Below, piece by piece: positions 1-5,177 of a stretch of 5,177 nucleotides of DNA. The stretch is from Campylobacterota bacterium (GTDB taxonomy: Bacteria > Campylobacterota > Campylobacteria > Campylobacterales > SZUA-545): NCBI GenBank assembly GCA_030836705.1, contig JAUPLZ010000194.1:1-5177 (forward strand), given 5' to 3'. Within the stretch, counting starts at the first letter, position 1. Each line of letters opens with the position of its first letter. A program made the translations under genes and the position numbers. Below the pieces are notes generated by a model, which was given only the letters and a program-made list of their open reading frames with translations, was not told where the DNA came from and searched no databases.

Positions 1-253
1 TAAAGATGAAGGCGGTGCTTCTGTGGCAACCGCACCTGTTCTGAATATCAAAGAAGCCGGAACAATAATTTATGCGCAAGATAACAGCTTGGTTTTAATA
101 GGCGGTTTGATAAATAATACAATAAAAAAACAAGAGAGCAAAGTTCCGTTGCTTGGAGATCTTCCTTATCTTGGAGCATTATTTACCAAAACGGTAAATA
201 GCGATGAAAAGCGTGAACTTGTTATATTGATTAGACTAAAGATAGTTGAATGA
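1..253 (+). CDS. Secretin C-terminal fragment, MshL/PilQ/GspD family (5' end outside window)
   Basis: This is the last 83 codons of an outer-membrane secretin, the multimeric gated pore through which a type IV pilus or type II pseudopilus substrate leaves the cell. The frame is open from base 2, so the gene begins upstream of the window. The GTG at 23 is an ordinary internal valine codon, not a start. The fragment carries the end of the secretin beta-barrel domain: a SLVLIGGL strand (around 89-112) and then the hallmark VPLLGDLPYLGALF segment at 143-184, with the V-P...G-x-L-P...LF pattern of the secretin signature. It closes with a beta-strand-like RELVILIRLKIVE and stops about 23 residues after the signature, so there is no long C-terminal pilotin-binding S-domain. 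The neighbouring ATPase and platform genes favour an MshL-type pilus secretin over a GspD of a full type II system. The family call is firm; the subtype is inferred from context. It overlaps the next gene by 4 nt (ATGA). Confidence 0.93.
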   Translation, partial: KDEGGASVATAPVLNIKEAGTIIYAQDNSLVLIGGLINNTIKKQESKVPLLGDLPYLGALFTKTVNSDEKRELVILIRLKIVE

Positions 254-1197
254 TGAAGCTGTTTCTGTTTTTTTGTTTTACTGTTTCTGTTTTTGCTTCA
301 GATGCGTTGACATTCGGCGATGAGAAAAAAGATATAAAAACAACAATATATTTTGTTCAACTATTTTCAGAAAAAAATATCGAAAAAGCCAAAGCAATAC
401 TTGAGAAAACTCAGGAAAATATAAAAAAGGAGACTTTTTTACATAAAAGCGGAGATTATATTGTAGGTCGTTATGGAGAAAATAAGTCTTATAGCGGCAT
501 GAAGCAGAGTTTGCAAAAAGCAAAAGAAGCAGGATTCTTAGATGCGTATATTATAAAATCAACCGATTTGGATATGAAAAACAGCTTGGTTTTTGCTAAA
601 ACGCAGGAGCAAGAAAAACAACATTCTGAAGTTGACAATAGCATTATCGGCATGTCAAAATTTGATCAATCAAATATTTTATTAAAGGCGAATAACGCCT
701 ATAAAAGCGGTAATGAAACGGAAGCTATGCTTTACTATGAAATGCTGCTTGCTTCAGGATATGAAAATCAAAAAATCAAAAATAATCTCTGTTACCTATA
801 TGGCAAACAGGGGGCATGGTTTCAAGCAAAAAGTATTATAGAGAGCCAAAGGTATCAAGGTAAGCTGTTGTACGCTTATGCATATGGTGCGGTGCAGAGC
901 AATCAGGACAATTACTACAACGATATACTTCCTTATATTTCAATAGACAATAGCGGCAAGTTGATGATGCTTACAGGATTTTATTTTGAAAAAAGAGAGG
1001 ATATGCAAAGAGCCGTATCTTTTTATAAAATGGCATATGAAAAAAACCCATCAGATCCTTATAATATTTTTGCATATGCACGTGTTTTGGATATGGAACA
1101 AAATACACAATCAAAAACTATATACATGGATATTTTAAAAAAAATTGACACTTCTCATCCTCTGTATGCAGCAATATATAAGAGAATAAATGAATAG
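250..1197 (+). CDS. Exported SPOR-domain and TPR-repeat protein, possible MshN-like pilus assembly factor
   Basis: A 315-residue protein without a recognised named family. Residues 1-16 form a Sec-type signal peptide (MMKLF, a hydrophobic core, then VFA before SDAL), so the mature protein should be periplasmic. Residues about 31-104 look like a SPOR domain, the fold that binds denuded peptidoglycan glycan strands: IYFVQLFS at the start, YIVGRYG in the middle, and an A-x-x-x-L-x-K-A-K-E-A-G-F-x-D-A-Y-I ending. After a polar linker rich in Gln, Glu and Lys (about 108-138) come TPR-like helical pairs at about 142-173, 176-200, 238-269 and 270-303. Tetratricopeptide repeats mediate protein contacts. 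In Vibrio MSHA loci a TPR protein (MshN) is also encoded between the secretin and ATPase genes, so position supports an assembly role, perhaps holding the secretin to the wall; this is inference. Start choice: ATG at 250 overlaps the secretin stop as ATGA; the adjacent ATG at 253 is equally possible. No clear Shine-Dalgarno is visible, suggesting coupled translation. Confidence 0.88.
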   Translation: MMKLFLFFCFTVSVFASDALTFGDEKKDIKTTIYFVQLFSEKNIEKAKAILEKTQENIKKETFLHKSGDYIVGRYGENKSYSGMKQSLQKAKEAGFLDAYIIKSTDLDMKNSLVFAKTQEQEKQHSEVDNSIIGMSKFDQSNILLKANNAYKSGNETEAMLYYEMLLASGYENQKIKNNLCYLYGKQGAWFQAKSIIESQRYQGKLLYAYAYGAVQSNQDNYYNDILPYISIDNSGKLMMLTGFYFEKREDMQRAVSFYKMAYEKNPSDPYNIFAYARVLDMEQNTQSKTIYMDILKKIDTSHPLYAAIYKRINE

Positions 1198-1200
1198 GAG
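1196..1200 (+). promoter_or_regulatory. Ribosome binding site overlapping the upstream stop codon
   Basis: AGGAG sits 6 nt before the ATG at 1207, and its first two bases are the last two of the preceding TAG stop (1195-1197). This fixes the start of the large prepilin gene, places the leader MRRTA directly before the FTLIEL motif, and lets ribosomes finishing the SPOR/TPR gene reinitiate at once. Confidence 0.8.
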
Positions 1201-1206
1201 AATAAA

Positions 1207-2133
1207 ATGAGAAGAACAGCCTTTACGCTAATAGAGTTGGCAATAGCTTTGACGATAATCGGGCTAATGATAGGCGGTTCTTTTCAAGCCGTCAAAGCAA
1301 TGAGAGAAAAAAGTAAGGTAGCTGAAGCAAAGGAGCAGGTAAGAGCTTCAAAAGATGCTATTCTTGGATATGTCGGCAAATGGCCGAATTTGCCTTCGGG
1401 AACTGAATTTCAAGATGACTTGTCCCCTGTGAAAAACAACCAGCATGCTATTTTTTATGCTTCAGATGCTGTTCTTTCAACTATTAACAATGATATATGC
1501 GCATACAACACAACGGCACTGAAAATTGTTGATAACGGTGCTGTTCCACCTAGAACCATAGACGATGTTGCATTTGTAGTAGCTCATGAAGGAGCTAACT
1601 ACAATATGCAAACGGCACTTAATGCCAATGTGGTAAATATTTATGCGCCATCTGCAAAATTGGACAACAATGCTACTCCTGTAAATATAGTGGATTTTTA
1701 TGATGATATTGTGGAGTGGGTAACATTAGACGAATTGCAAAGAAATGTGGATTGTTCCCAAAATAAATTGGTAATTTTAAATGATTATGCTTTGCCTAGA
1801 GATGTTAACAGCAGCGCTAATTACCTAGGAACGCCTATATATGCAGACGGCGGATTTCCTTTTGCCGACAGTGGTGACGGCGACACGCAGGATGATTATG
1901 AGTGGTGTCTTGAAGACCCAAACAACTCGCTAAATTGGCTAAATTCAAATACATGCAACGGTGCTATAAATATTGTATCTAATTGTGGAACGGCAACATT
2001 TAGTCAATGCACTTCTCCTCTGCTTGGGAGCGGTTCTAGCCCTGTAGCAGGAACGCATAGGCTGAATATTTATGTAAAAGATAAAATTAAAACGGTTCGA
2101 AAAAGTTTTACTATCACGATAGATTCAAATTAA
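1207..2133 (+). CDS. Large type IV prepilin-like protein with probable Ig-like C-terminal domain
   Basis: A 308-residue protein with a class III (prepilin) leader: MRRTA, then FTLIELAIALTIIGLMIGG. Cleavage by a PilD-type peptidase would fall between Ala5 and Phe6, giving a mature protein with N-terminal Phe and Glu at +5, the residue needed for filament assembly. The residue before the cut is Ala rather than the usual Gly. Residues about 6-28 are the membrane and packing helix; the helix continues to about 58 (KVAEAKEQVRASKDAILGYV), a pattern seen in pseudopilins of this general type. The C-terminal part (about 193-307) resembles a putative-Ig (He_PIG) fold: an LPRD...LGTPIYADGGFPF start, a Y-E-W-C strand, and an AGTHRLNIYVKD...SFTITIDS ending. 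An Asp-rich loop lies at 221-230, and six cysteines (98, 183, 234, 250, 260, 268) could form disulfides in the periplasm. It is much longer than a major pilin (typically 130-180), so a minor or tip subunit is more likely. The prepilin call is firm; the role is inferred. Confidence 0.9.
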   Translation: MRRTAFTLIELAIALTIIGLMIGGSFQAVKAMREKSKVAEAKEQVRASKDAILGYVGKWPNLPSGTEFQDDLSPVKNNQHAIFYASDAVLSTINNDICAYNTTALKIVDNGAVPPRTIDDVAFVVAHEGANYNMQTALNANVVNIYAPSAKLDNNATPVNIVDFYDDIVEWVTLDELQRNVDCSQNKLVILNDYALPRDVNSSANYLGTPIYADGGFPFADSGDGDTQDDYEWCLEDPNNSLNWLNSNTCNGAINIVSNCGTATFSQCTSPLLGSGSSPVAGTHRLNIYVKDKIKTVRKSFTITIDSN

Positions 2134-2137
2134 AAAC

Positions 2138-2142
2138 AGAGG
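2138..2142 (+). promoter_or_regulatory. Ribosome binding site of the assembly ATPase gene
   Basis: AGAGG lies 7 nt upstream of the ATG at 2150 inside the 16-nt gap after the prepilin stop. It supports this start, which puts the N-terminal MshEN-like motif at residue 7, as expected for the family. Confidence 0.65.
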
Positions 2143-2149
2143 TTAAAAG

Positions 2150-3808
2150 ATGTCCCCGCAAAACAAACCAATCGGACAGCTTCTTGAAGAGTTGGGTTTT
2201 ATAACCAAAGAGCAGATAGAAGTTACCTTAAATGTTCAAAAGGCAAATCCAAAATATTTCGGTGAAACGCTGCAGGATTTGGATTTTGTAACATCAGGCG
2301 AGATCGCCCAGGCCATTGCGATACAGAGCAATCTGGAGTACGTAAATCTGGAGTTTGTCGTTCCTTCAACAGAGGCGCTAAGGCTTGTTCCGTACAATGT
2401 TGCAAAAGCAAAGAATATTTTACCTATTAGTATTGATGAGCTCACGCTTACCGTGGCAACACAGGATGTAAACGAACTTTCAACCCTTGACTATCTTCGT
2501 AAAATCTCAAATAAAAATGTAAAATTTGTTGTCGAAGACAAAAAAACAATTGCCAGATATGCAGAGATGTTTTATTATCAACTCAGCAATCCCATTGAGG
2601 AAGAGATAGCGGCAATTATCAAAAGTGCTCTTAGTGAGGTAGAGGTAAATGTTCCTCATCTTTTTGAACTATTTTTAAATAGTGCCATCAAAGATCATGC
2701 TACCGATATTCATATAACGCCAGAGAGTTCCGCAACGCACATATCTTACCGTATAGACGGGGTTTTGCAGCATTTTTATGCGCTTCCGCTGAAGTTGCAC
2801 AATCAGTTGGTGGCTCGCATAAAAATCCTTAGCAACCTTGATATTTCAGAACAGCGAAAACCACAAGACGGCGCGTTTAGCTATGAGTTTTTAAGCGAAC
2901 CGTTTGATTTGAGGATTTCAACATTGCCTACAAATTATGGCGAGAATGTAGTAATGAGGCTACTTGGAAAAAACTCTTCGCTATTTAGTCTTAAGCAATT
3001 AGGTTTAACAAAAGCAAATGTTGAAAAAATAGAAAAATATTTCTCAAAACCTTATGGAATTATACTTATAGTCGGACCGACAGGAAGCGGCAAAACCACT
3101 ACTTTATACTCTGCTCTTCGTAAAATCGACTCTCTTAAAAAAAATGTCATGACCATTGAAGACCCGATTGAGTATAAATTTTCTTTTATAAAGCAAACTC
3201 AGCTAAATGAGAAAGCTGGTTATACTTTTCATAATGCGATTCGTGCATTTATGAGACAAGATCCGGATGTTATGCTTGTCGGAGAGATACGCGATCGTGA
3301 CACGGCAGAGTTGGCGGTTCGCGCATCTATAACCGGTCACTTGGTTTTATCGACTTTGCATACAAATGATGCCGTGGGTACTATACCAAGACTTAATGAC
3401 CTTGGAATTGAGCCTTATTTGATAGGCTCCGGACTTTTGGCGGTAGTTGCCCAAAGATTGGTTAGAAGATTGTGCGGCAGTTGTAAGGTGCAAACGGAAG
3501 CAACTAAAGAAGAGCTGGAAAATATGGGTATTTCTAAAAAAATTATAGAGCTGTATCCAAATTATACGCTTTTTGACGCAGTCGGCTGTGAACACTGCAG
3601 AGGAACAGGCTATATCGGCAGAGAATCTATCGTAGAGATTCTTGAAATAGATGAAGATATCGAAGCATTGATAACAAAAAAAGCAAGTACGCAGGAGATA
3701 CTGCAAGTTGCACACGGCAAAGGAATGCACTCTATCAAAGAGGATGGGCATATTAAAGTTCTAGAGGGCATTACAACTATCCAAGAGATAAACAGAGTTG
3801 TAAACTAA
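2150..3808 (+). CDS. Type IV pilus / type II secretion assembly ATPase, PilB/GspE/MshE family
   Basis: A 552-residue cytoplasmic AAA-like secretion ATPase, full length for the family. As a hexamer it hydrolyses ATP to turn the platform protein and add pilin subunits. Residues 7-59 show a two-motif MshEN-type N-terminal domain (IGQLLEELGFI...Q30, a 5-residue gap, FGETL...DFV...Q59), the domain that in MshE binds cyclic di-GMP; here the arginines of the RLG motifs are absent. The ATPase core follows: Walker A GPTGSGKTTT at 309-318 with Lys315, the Asp box TIEDPIEY at 335-342 (Glu337, Asp338), Walker B VMLVGEIRD at 374-382 with Glu379, and the His box TGHLVLSTLHTND at 395-407. A tetracysteine zinc site, CGSC (442-445) and CEHC (480-483), is complete; PilB/GspE/MshE assembly ATPases commonly have it and PilT retraction ATPases lack it. 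It sits between a prepilin and the platform gene, with a TAATG stop/start overlap to the latter. MshE-like is preferred because of the neighbouring MSHA-type order; GspE or PilB naming cannot be excluded. Confidence 0.97.
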   Translation: MSPQNKPIGQLLEELGFITKEQIEVTLNVQKANPKYFGETLQDLDFVTSGEIAQAIAIQSNLEYVNLEFVVPSTEALRLVPYNVAKAKNILPISIDELTLTVATQDVNELSTLDYLRKISNKNVKFVVEDKKTIARYAEMFYYQLSNPIEEEIAAIIKSALSEVEVNVPHLFELFLNSAIKDHATDIHITPESSATHISYRIDGVLQHFYALPLKLHNQLVARIKILSNLDISEQRKPQDGAFSYEFLSEPFDLRISTLPTNYGENVVMRLLGKNSSLFSLKQLGLTKANVEKIEKYFSKPYGIILIVGPTGSGKTTTLYSALRKIDSLKKNVMTIEDPIEYKFSFIKQTQLNEKAGYTFHNAIRAFMRQDPDVMLVGEIRDRDTAELAVRASITGHLVLSTLHTNDAVGTIPRLNDLGIEPYLIGSGLLAVVAQRLVRRLCGSCKVQTEATKEELENMGISKKIIELYPNYTLFDAVGCEHCRGTGYIGRESIVEILEIDEDIEALITKKASTQEILQVAHGKGMHSIKEDGHIKVLEGITTIQEINRVVN

Positions 3809-5016
3809 TGCATTTTATAGTTTTTAATATAAACAAAAAAGGACAAAAAGGTATTAGCTTTACAGAAGCGACCGGATATGACGGTTTGCTTAAAATACTC
3901 GACAGAGACTTCGTATTTCCTTTAAAAATAATAGAAGTTCCTTCAATGATATCTTCTGTTATCCCTTCCTTTAAAAACAAAATTTCTCCCGCAGAAGTTA
4001 TTGAAATGATGGAAAATTTACAGCTTGTCATAAGGGCTGGTTTGCCTCTTCGCCAAGGCATTATTGATTTGGCAGAGGATAGCGATAATAAAAAGTTTAA
4101 AAATATGCTATTTCAAATTGCAGATGATGTAAACAGAGGCAAATCTCTCTCCTCGGCATTTGAGTCGTATAAAGATGTAGTAGGTACAATGATTTTAAAT
4201 CTTATTAAAATTGGTGAAGAGACTGGACAGCTTGAACTTACATTAAAAAGAGGAGCCTCTTTTTTGCGTCGTATAACGACACTAAAAAAGAAAGCAAAAT
4301 CTGCACTTATTTATCCATCTTTTGCTTTTTTTGCTGTTATGGGAGCTATGTTGGTTTGGATGATTTATGTATTGCCGCAGATGACCGAGCTTTTTAAAGA
4401 GATGAATGTAGAGTTGCCTGCTTTGACAATCGCCATGATGAATATATCTGATTTTCTTGCAAACTATATAGGATACCTCATTGGAGGCTTGATTATTTTT
4501 ATTGCACTATTTAAATTTGCACATAAAAAGTATAAAAAAATTCGTTGGCTCACAGATAAACTAATGCTAAGAGTTCCAGTAATCAAACAGGTAATTTTAA
4601 GTTTTAACACAGCATTTATATCAGAATACCTTAGACTTGCATTGGTCTCAGGCATACCGATTTTTAGTGCTTTAGATACGCTAAATAAAAATATAAAAAA
4701 TGAAATTTTTCAAAAAGCACTACAAGATGCAACATTAGATATATCTAGAGGAAAACAGCTCTCAATTGCATTTTCCAATACTAAAATATTTCCATCATTT
4801 ACCATCAGAATGATGAGTGTTGGAGAGTCCGCAGGTACTCTTGAATCACAGCTTGATATAGTTTCAAGCTACTACTATGAAAAAGTTGATAATTTTGCAG
4901 AAAATATAGGCAAAATAATTGAACCGGTCGTTCTAATAATAGTCGGCGGTTTTATGGCTATGGTTATGATAGGACTTATGGGTCCGATGTATGATTTAAT
5001 TTCAAATGTACAATAA
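3808..5016 (+). CDS. Inner-membrane platform protein, PilC/GspF/MshG family
   Basis: A 402-residue polytopic membrane protein, normal length for the family. It forms the inner-membrane base on which pilins are assembled and is driven by the cytoplasmic ATPase encoded just upstream. Two homologous T2SSF cytoplasmic helical domains are visible, about 64-187 and 266-388. Each has the family's repeated glycine signature: IGEETGQLE at 135-143 and VGESAGTLE at 338-346. Each is followed by membrane helices: SALIYPSFAFF onward (about 166-190), IGYLIGGLIIFIALF (about 221-235), and EPVVLIIVGGFMAMVMIGLMGPMY (about 372-395). The first 45 residues form the short N-terminal segment usual before the first repeat. 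The start ATG at 3808 shares its A with the ATPase stop (TAATG); no strong Shine-Dalgarno precedes it, so translation is probably coupled to the ATPase, keeping the two partners in balance. Gene naming (mshG versus pilC or gspF) rests on context. Confidence 0.96.
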   Translation: MHFIVFNINKKGQKGISFTEATGYDGLLKILDRDFVFPLKIIEVPSMISSVIPSFKNKISPAEVIEMMENLQLVIRAGLPLRQGIIDLAEDSDNKKFKNMLFQIADDVNRGKSLSSAFESYKDVVGTMILNLIKIGEETGQLELTLKRGASFLRRITTLKKKAKSALIYPSFAFFAVMGAMLVWMIYVLPQMTELFKEMNVELPALTIAMMNISDFLANYIGYLIGGLIIFIALFKFAHKKYKKIRWLTDKLMLRVPVIKQVILSFNTAFISEYLRLALVSGIPIFSALDTLNKNIKNEIFQKALQDATLDISRGKQLSIAFSNTKIFPSFTIRMMSVGESAGTLESQLDIVSSYYYEKVDNFAENIGKIIEPVVLIIVGGFMAMVMIGLMGPMYDLISNVQ

Positions 5017-5038
5017 TTTTTGTTTTATTATTGTTTTT
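5010..5038 (+). terminator. Weak AT-rich hairpin with T-run, possible terminator after the platform gene
   Basis: An 8-bp perfect inverted repeat, ACAATAAT (5010-5017) and ATTATTGT (5027-5034), spans the platform-gene stop codon. A 9-nt T-rich loop separates the arms and TTTT follows (5035-5038). Only one base pair is G-C, so the stem is weak. It may give partial termination or attenuation, or be chance in an AT-rich gap. Confidence 0.28.
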
Positions 5039-5058
5039 GATTGTTAAAATGGTACAAT
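5031..5058 (+). promoter_or_regulatory. Candidate sigma-70 extended -10 promoter for the downstream prepilin
   Basis: TGGTACAAT at 5050-5058 matches an extended -10 element (TGn followed by TACAAT, five of six to TATAAT). A weak TTGTTT at 5031-5036 stands 16 nt upstream as a -35 candidate. The upstream region is strongly T-rich, as is usual for Campylobacterota housekeeping promoters, which often lack a defined -35. Transcription would start near 5064-5066, leaving a leader of about 20 nt with the ribosome site. Confidence 0.55.
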
Positions 5059-5073
5059 AGCCCAAAATAATAA

Positions 5074-5078
5074 AAGGA
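5074..5078 (+). promoter_or_regulatory. Ribosome binding site that decides between tandem ATG codons
   Basis: AAGGA lies 3 nt before the ATG at 5082 and 6 nt before the in-frame ATG at 5085. The 6-nt spacing is more favourable, so 5085 is the preferred start, giving a leader of MRKG rather than MMRKG. Either choice leaves the mature pilin unchanged. Confidence 0.65.
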
Positions 5079-5084
5079 TTTATG

Positions 5085-5177
5085 ATGAGAAAAGGTTTTA
5101 CGCTTGTAGAGTTATCAATAGTATTGATAATTATAGGTTTGATTATCGGCGGTGTTATGAAAGGCAAAGATTTAATA
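5085..5177 (+). CDS. Type IV prepilin, N-terminal fragment (3' end outside window)
   Basis: Only the first 31 codons are present, and the reading frame is open at the window end. The leader MRKG is followed by FTLVELSIVLIIIGLIIGG, a canonical class III signal: Gly at -1, Phe at +1 (N-methylated after cleavage in this family) and Glu at +5. The hydrophobic stretch is the helix that packs in the filament core and anchors the subunit in the inner membrane before assembly. The following VMKGKDLI resembles the start of the soluble helix in many short pilins. It has its own probable promoter and ribosome site in the 68-nt gap after the platform gene, unlike the large prepilin upstream. This hints at separate, possibly higher expression, as expected for a major subunit (MshA-like), but the body of the protein is not visible, so major versus minor status is undecided. 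An upstream in-frame ATG at 5082 is an alternative start. Confidence 0.93.
   Translation, partial: MRKGFTLVELSIVLIIIGLIIGGVMKGKDLI

Noticed and set aside
23..25. GTG as a start codon for a small 76-residue protein
   Set aside because: The frame is open to the window edge and the residues read as the interior of a secretin, so this is a truncated gene, not a small one.
278..523. 81-codon minus-strand frame opposite the signal peptide and SPOR region
   Set aside because: Low-complexity Phe/Leu/Tyr-rich translation antisense to a better-supported exported protein.
3347..3751. 134-codon open frame on the minus strand
   Set aside because: It is antisense to the conserved C-terminal half of the ATPase, has an implausible Cys/Phe/Tyr-rich composition and no recognisable domain. 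The + strand gene explains the sequence.
3777..4061. 94-codon open frame on the minus strand across the ATPase/platform junction
   Set aside because: It lies opposite two coupled, well-supported genes and has no family resemblance.
5008..5059. 8-bp direct repeat GTACAATA at 5008-5015 and 5052-5059
   Set aside because: The first copy is coding sequence at the end of the platform gene (Val-Gln-stop), the gap is AT-rich and there is no further copy or symmetry; chance is adequate.
5050..5064. Sigma-54 promoter (pilin genes elsewhere often use one; TGG occurs here)
   Set aside because: The -24-like TGGTAC is present but the required GC at the -12 spacing is missing (CA at 5063-5064). The same bases fit an extended -10 better.
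4976..5167. 63-codon minus-strand frame over the promoter gap and second prepilin
   Set aside because: Ile/Thr/Asn-rich shadow translation; the + strand has a clear prepilin leader, a ribosome site and a promoter candidate in the same place.
1..5177. Full type II secretion (Gsp) operon
   Set aside because: No gspC, gspG-K set, gspL or gspM follows the usual order. The secretin fragment lacks an S-domain, and a TPR gene sits between secretin and ATPase, which fits an MSHA-like pilus better.

Overview
The window reads as part of the chromosome of a Campylobacterota (epsilonproteobacterial) bacterium, with a Sulfurimonas- or Sulfuricurvum-like organism as the best guess. That rests on low GC, A/T-rich codon choice, Lys/Ile/Asn-rich proteins, tight gene packing and prepilin leaders of the MRR-AFTLIEL / MRK-GFTLVEL kind. 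The taxonomic call is inference; no marker gene is present.

All coding is on the + strand and belongs to one type IV filament assembly locus, most like the MSHA (mannose-sensitive haemagglutinin) pilus branch of the type IV pilus / type II secretion superfamily. The order is: the C-terminal end of an outer-membrane secretin (MshL/PilQ/GspD type, 1-253); an exported SPOR-plus-TPR protein (250-1197); a large prepilin-like protein with a probable Ig-like C-terminal domain (1207-2133); the assembly ATPase (PilB/GspE/MshE type, 2150-3808); the inner-membrane platform protein (PilC/GspF/MshG type, 3808-5016); and the first 31 codons of a second, classical prepilin (5085 to the window end). The first five genes are joined by 4-nt and 1-nt overlaps or by 9- and 16-nt gaps, so they are almost certainly co-transcribed and partly translationally coupled.

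The 68-nt gap after the platform gene is the only real intergenic space. It holds a weak AT-rich hairpin with a T-run and a good extended -10 promoter candidate just ahead of the second prepilin. This suggests that the machinery genes form one transcript and the filament subunit is transcribed separately, probably more strongly.

Together the genes encode an almost complete assembly path: prepilins in the inner membrane, the platform protein, the cytoplasmic hexameric ATPase and the outer-membrane pore. The SPOR/TPR protein is a plausible peptidoglycan-bound periplasmic link to the secretin. No prepilin peptidase, retraction ATPase (PilT) or MshM-like ATPase lies in the window. No RNA genes, mobile elements, CRISPR arrays or long repeats were seen, and no stretch over 100 nt lacks a gene.
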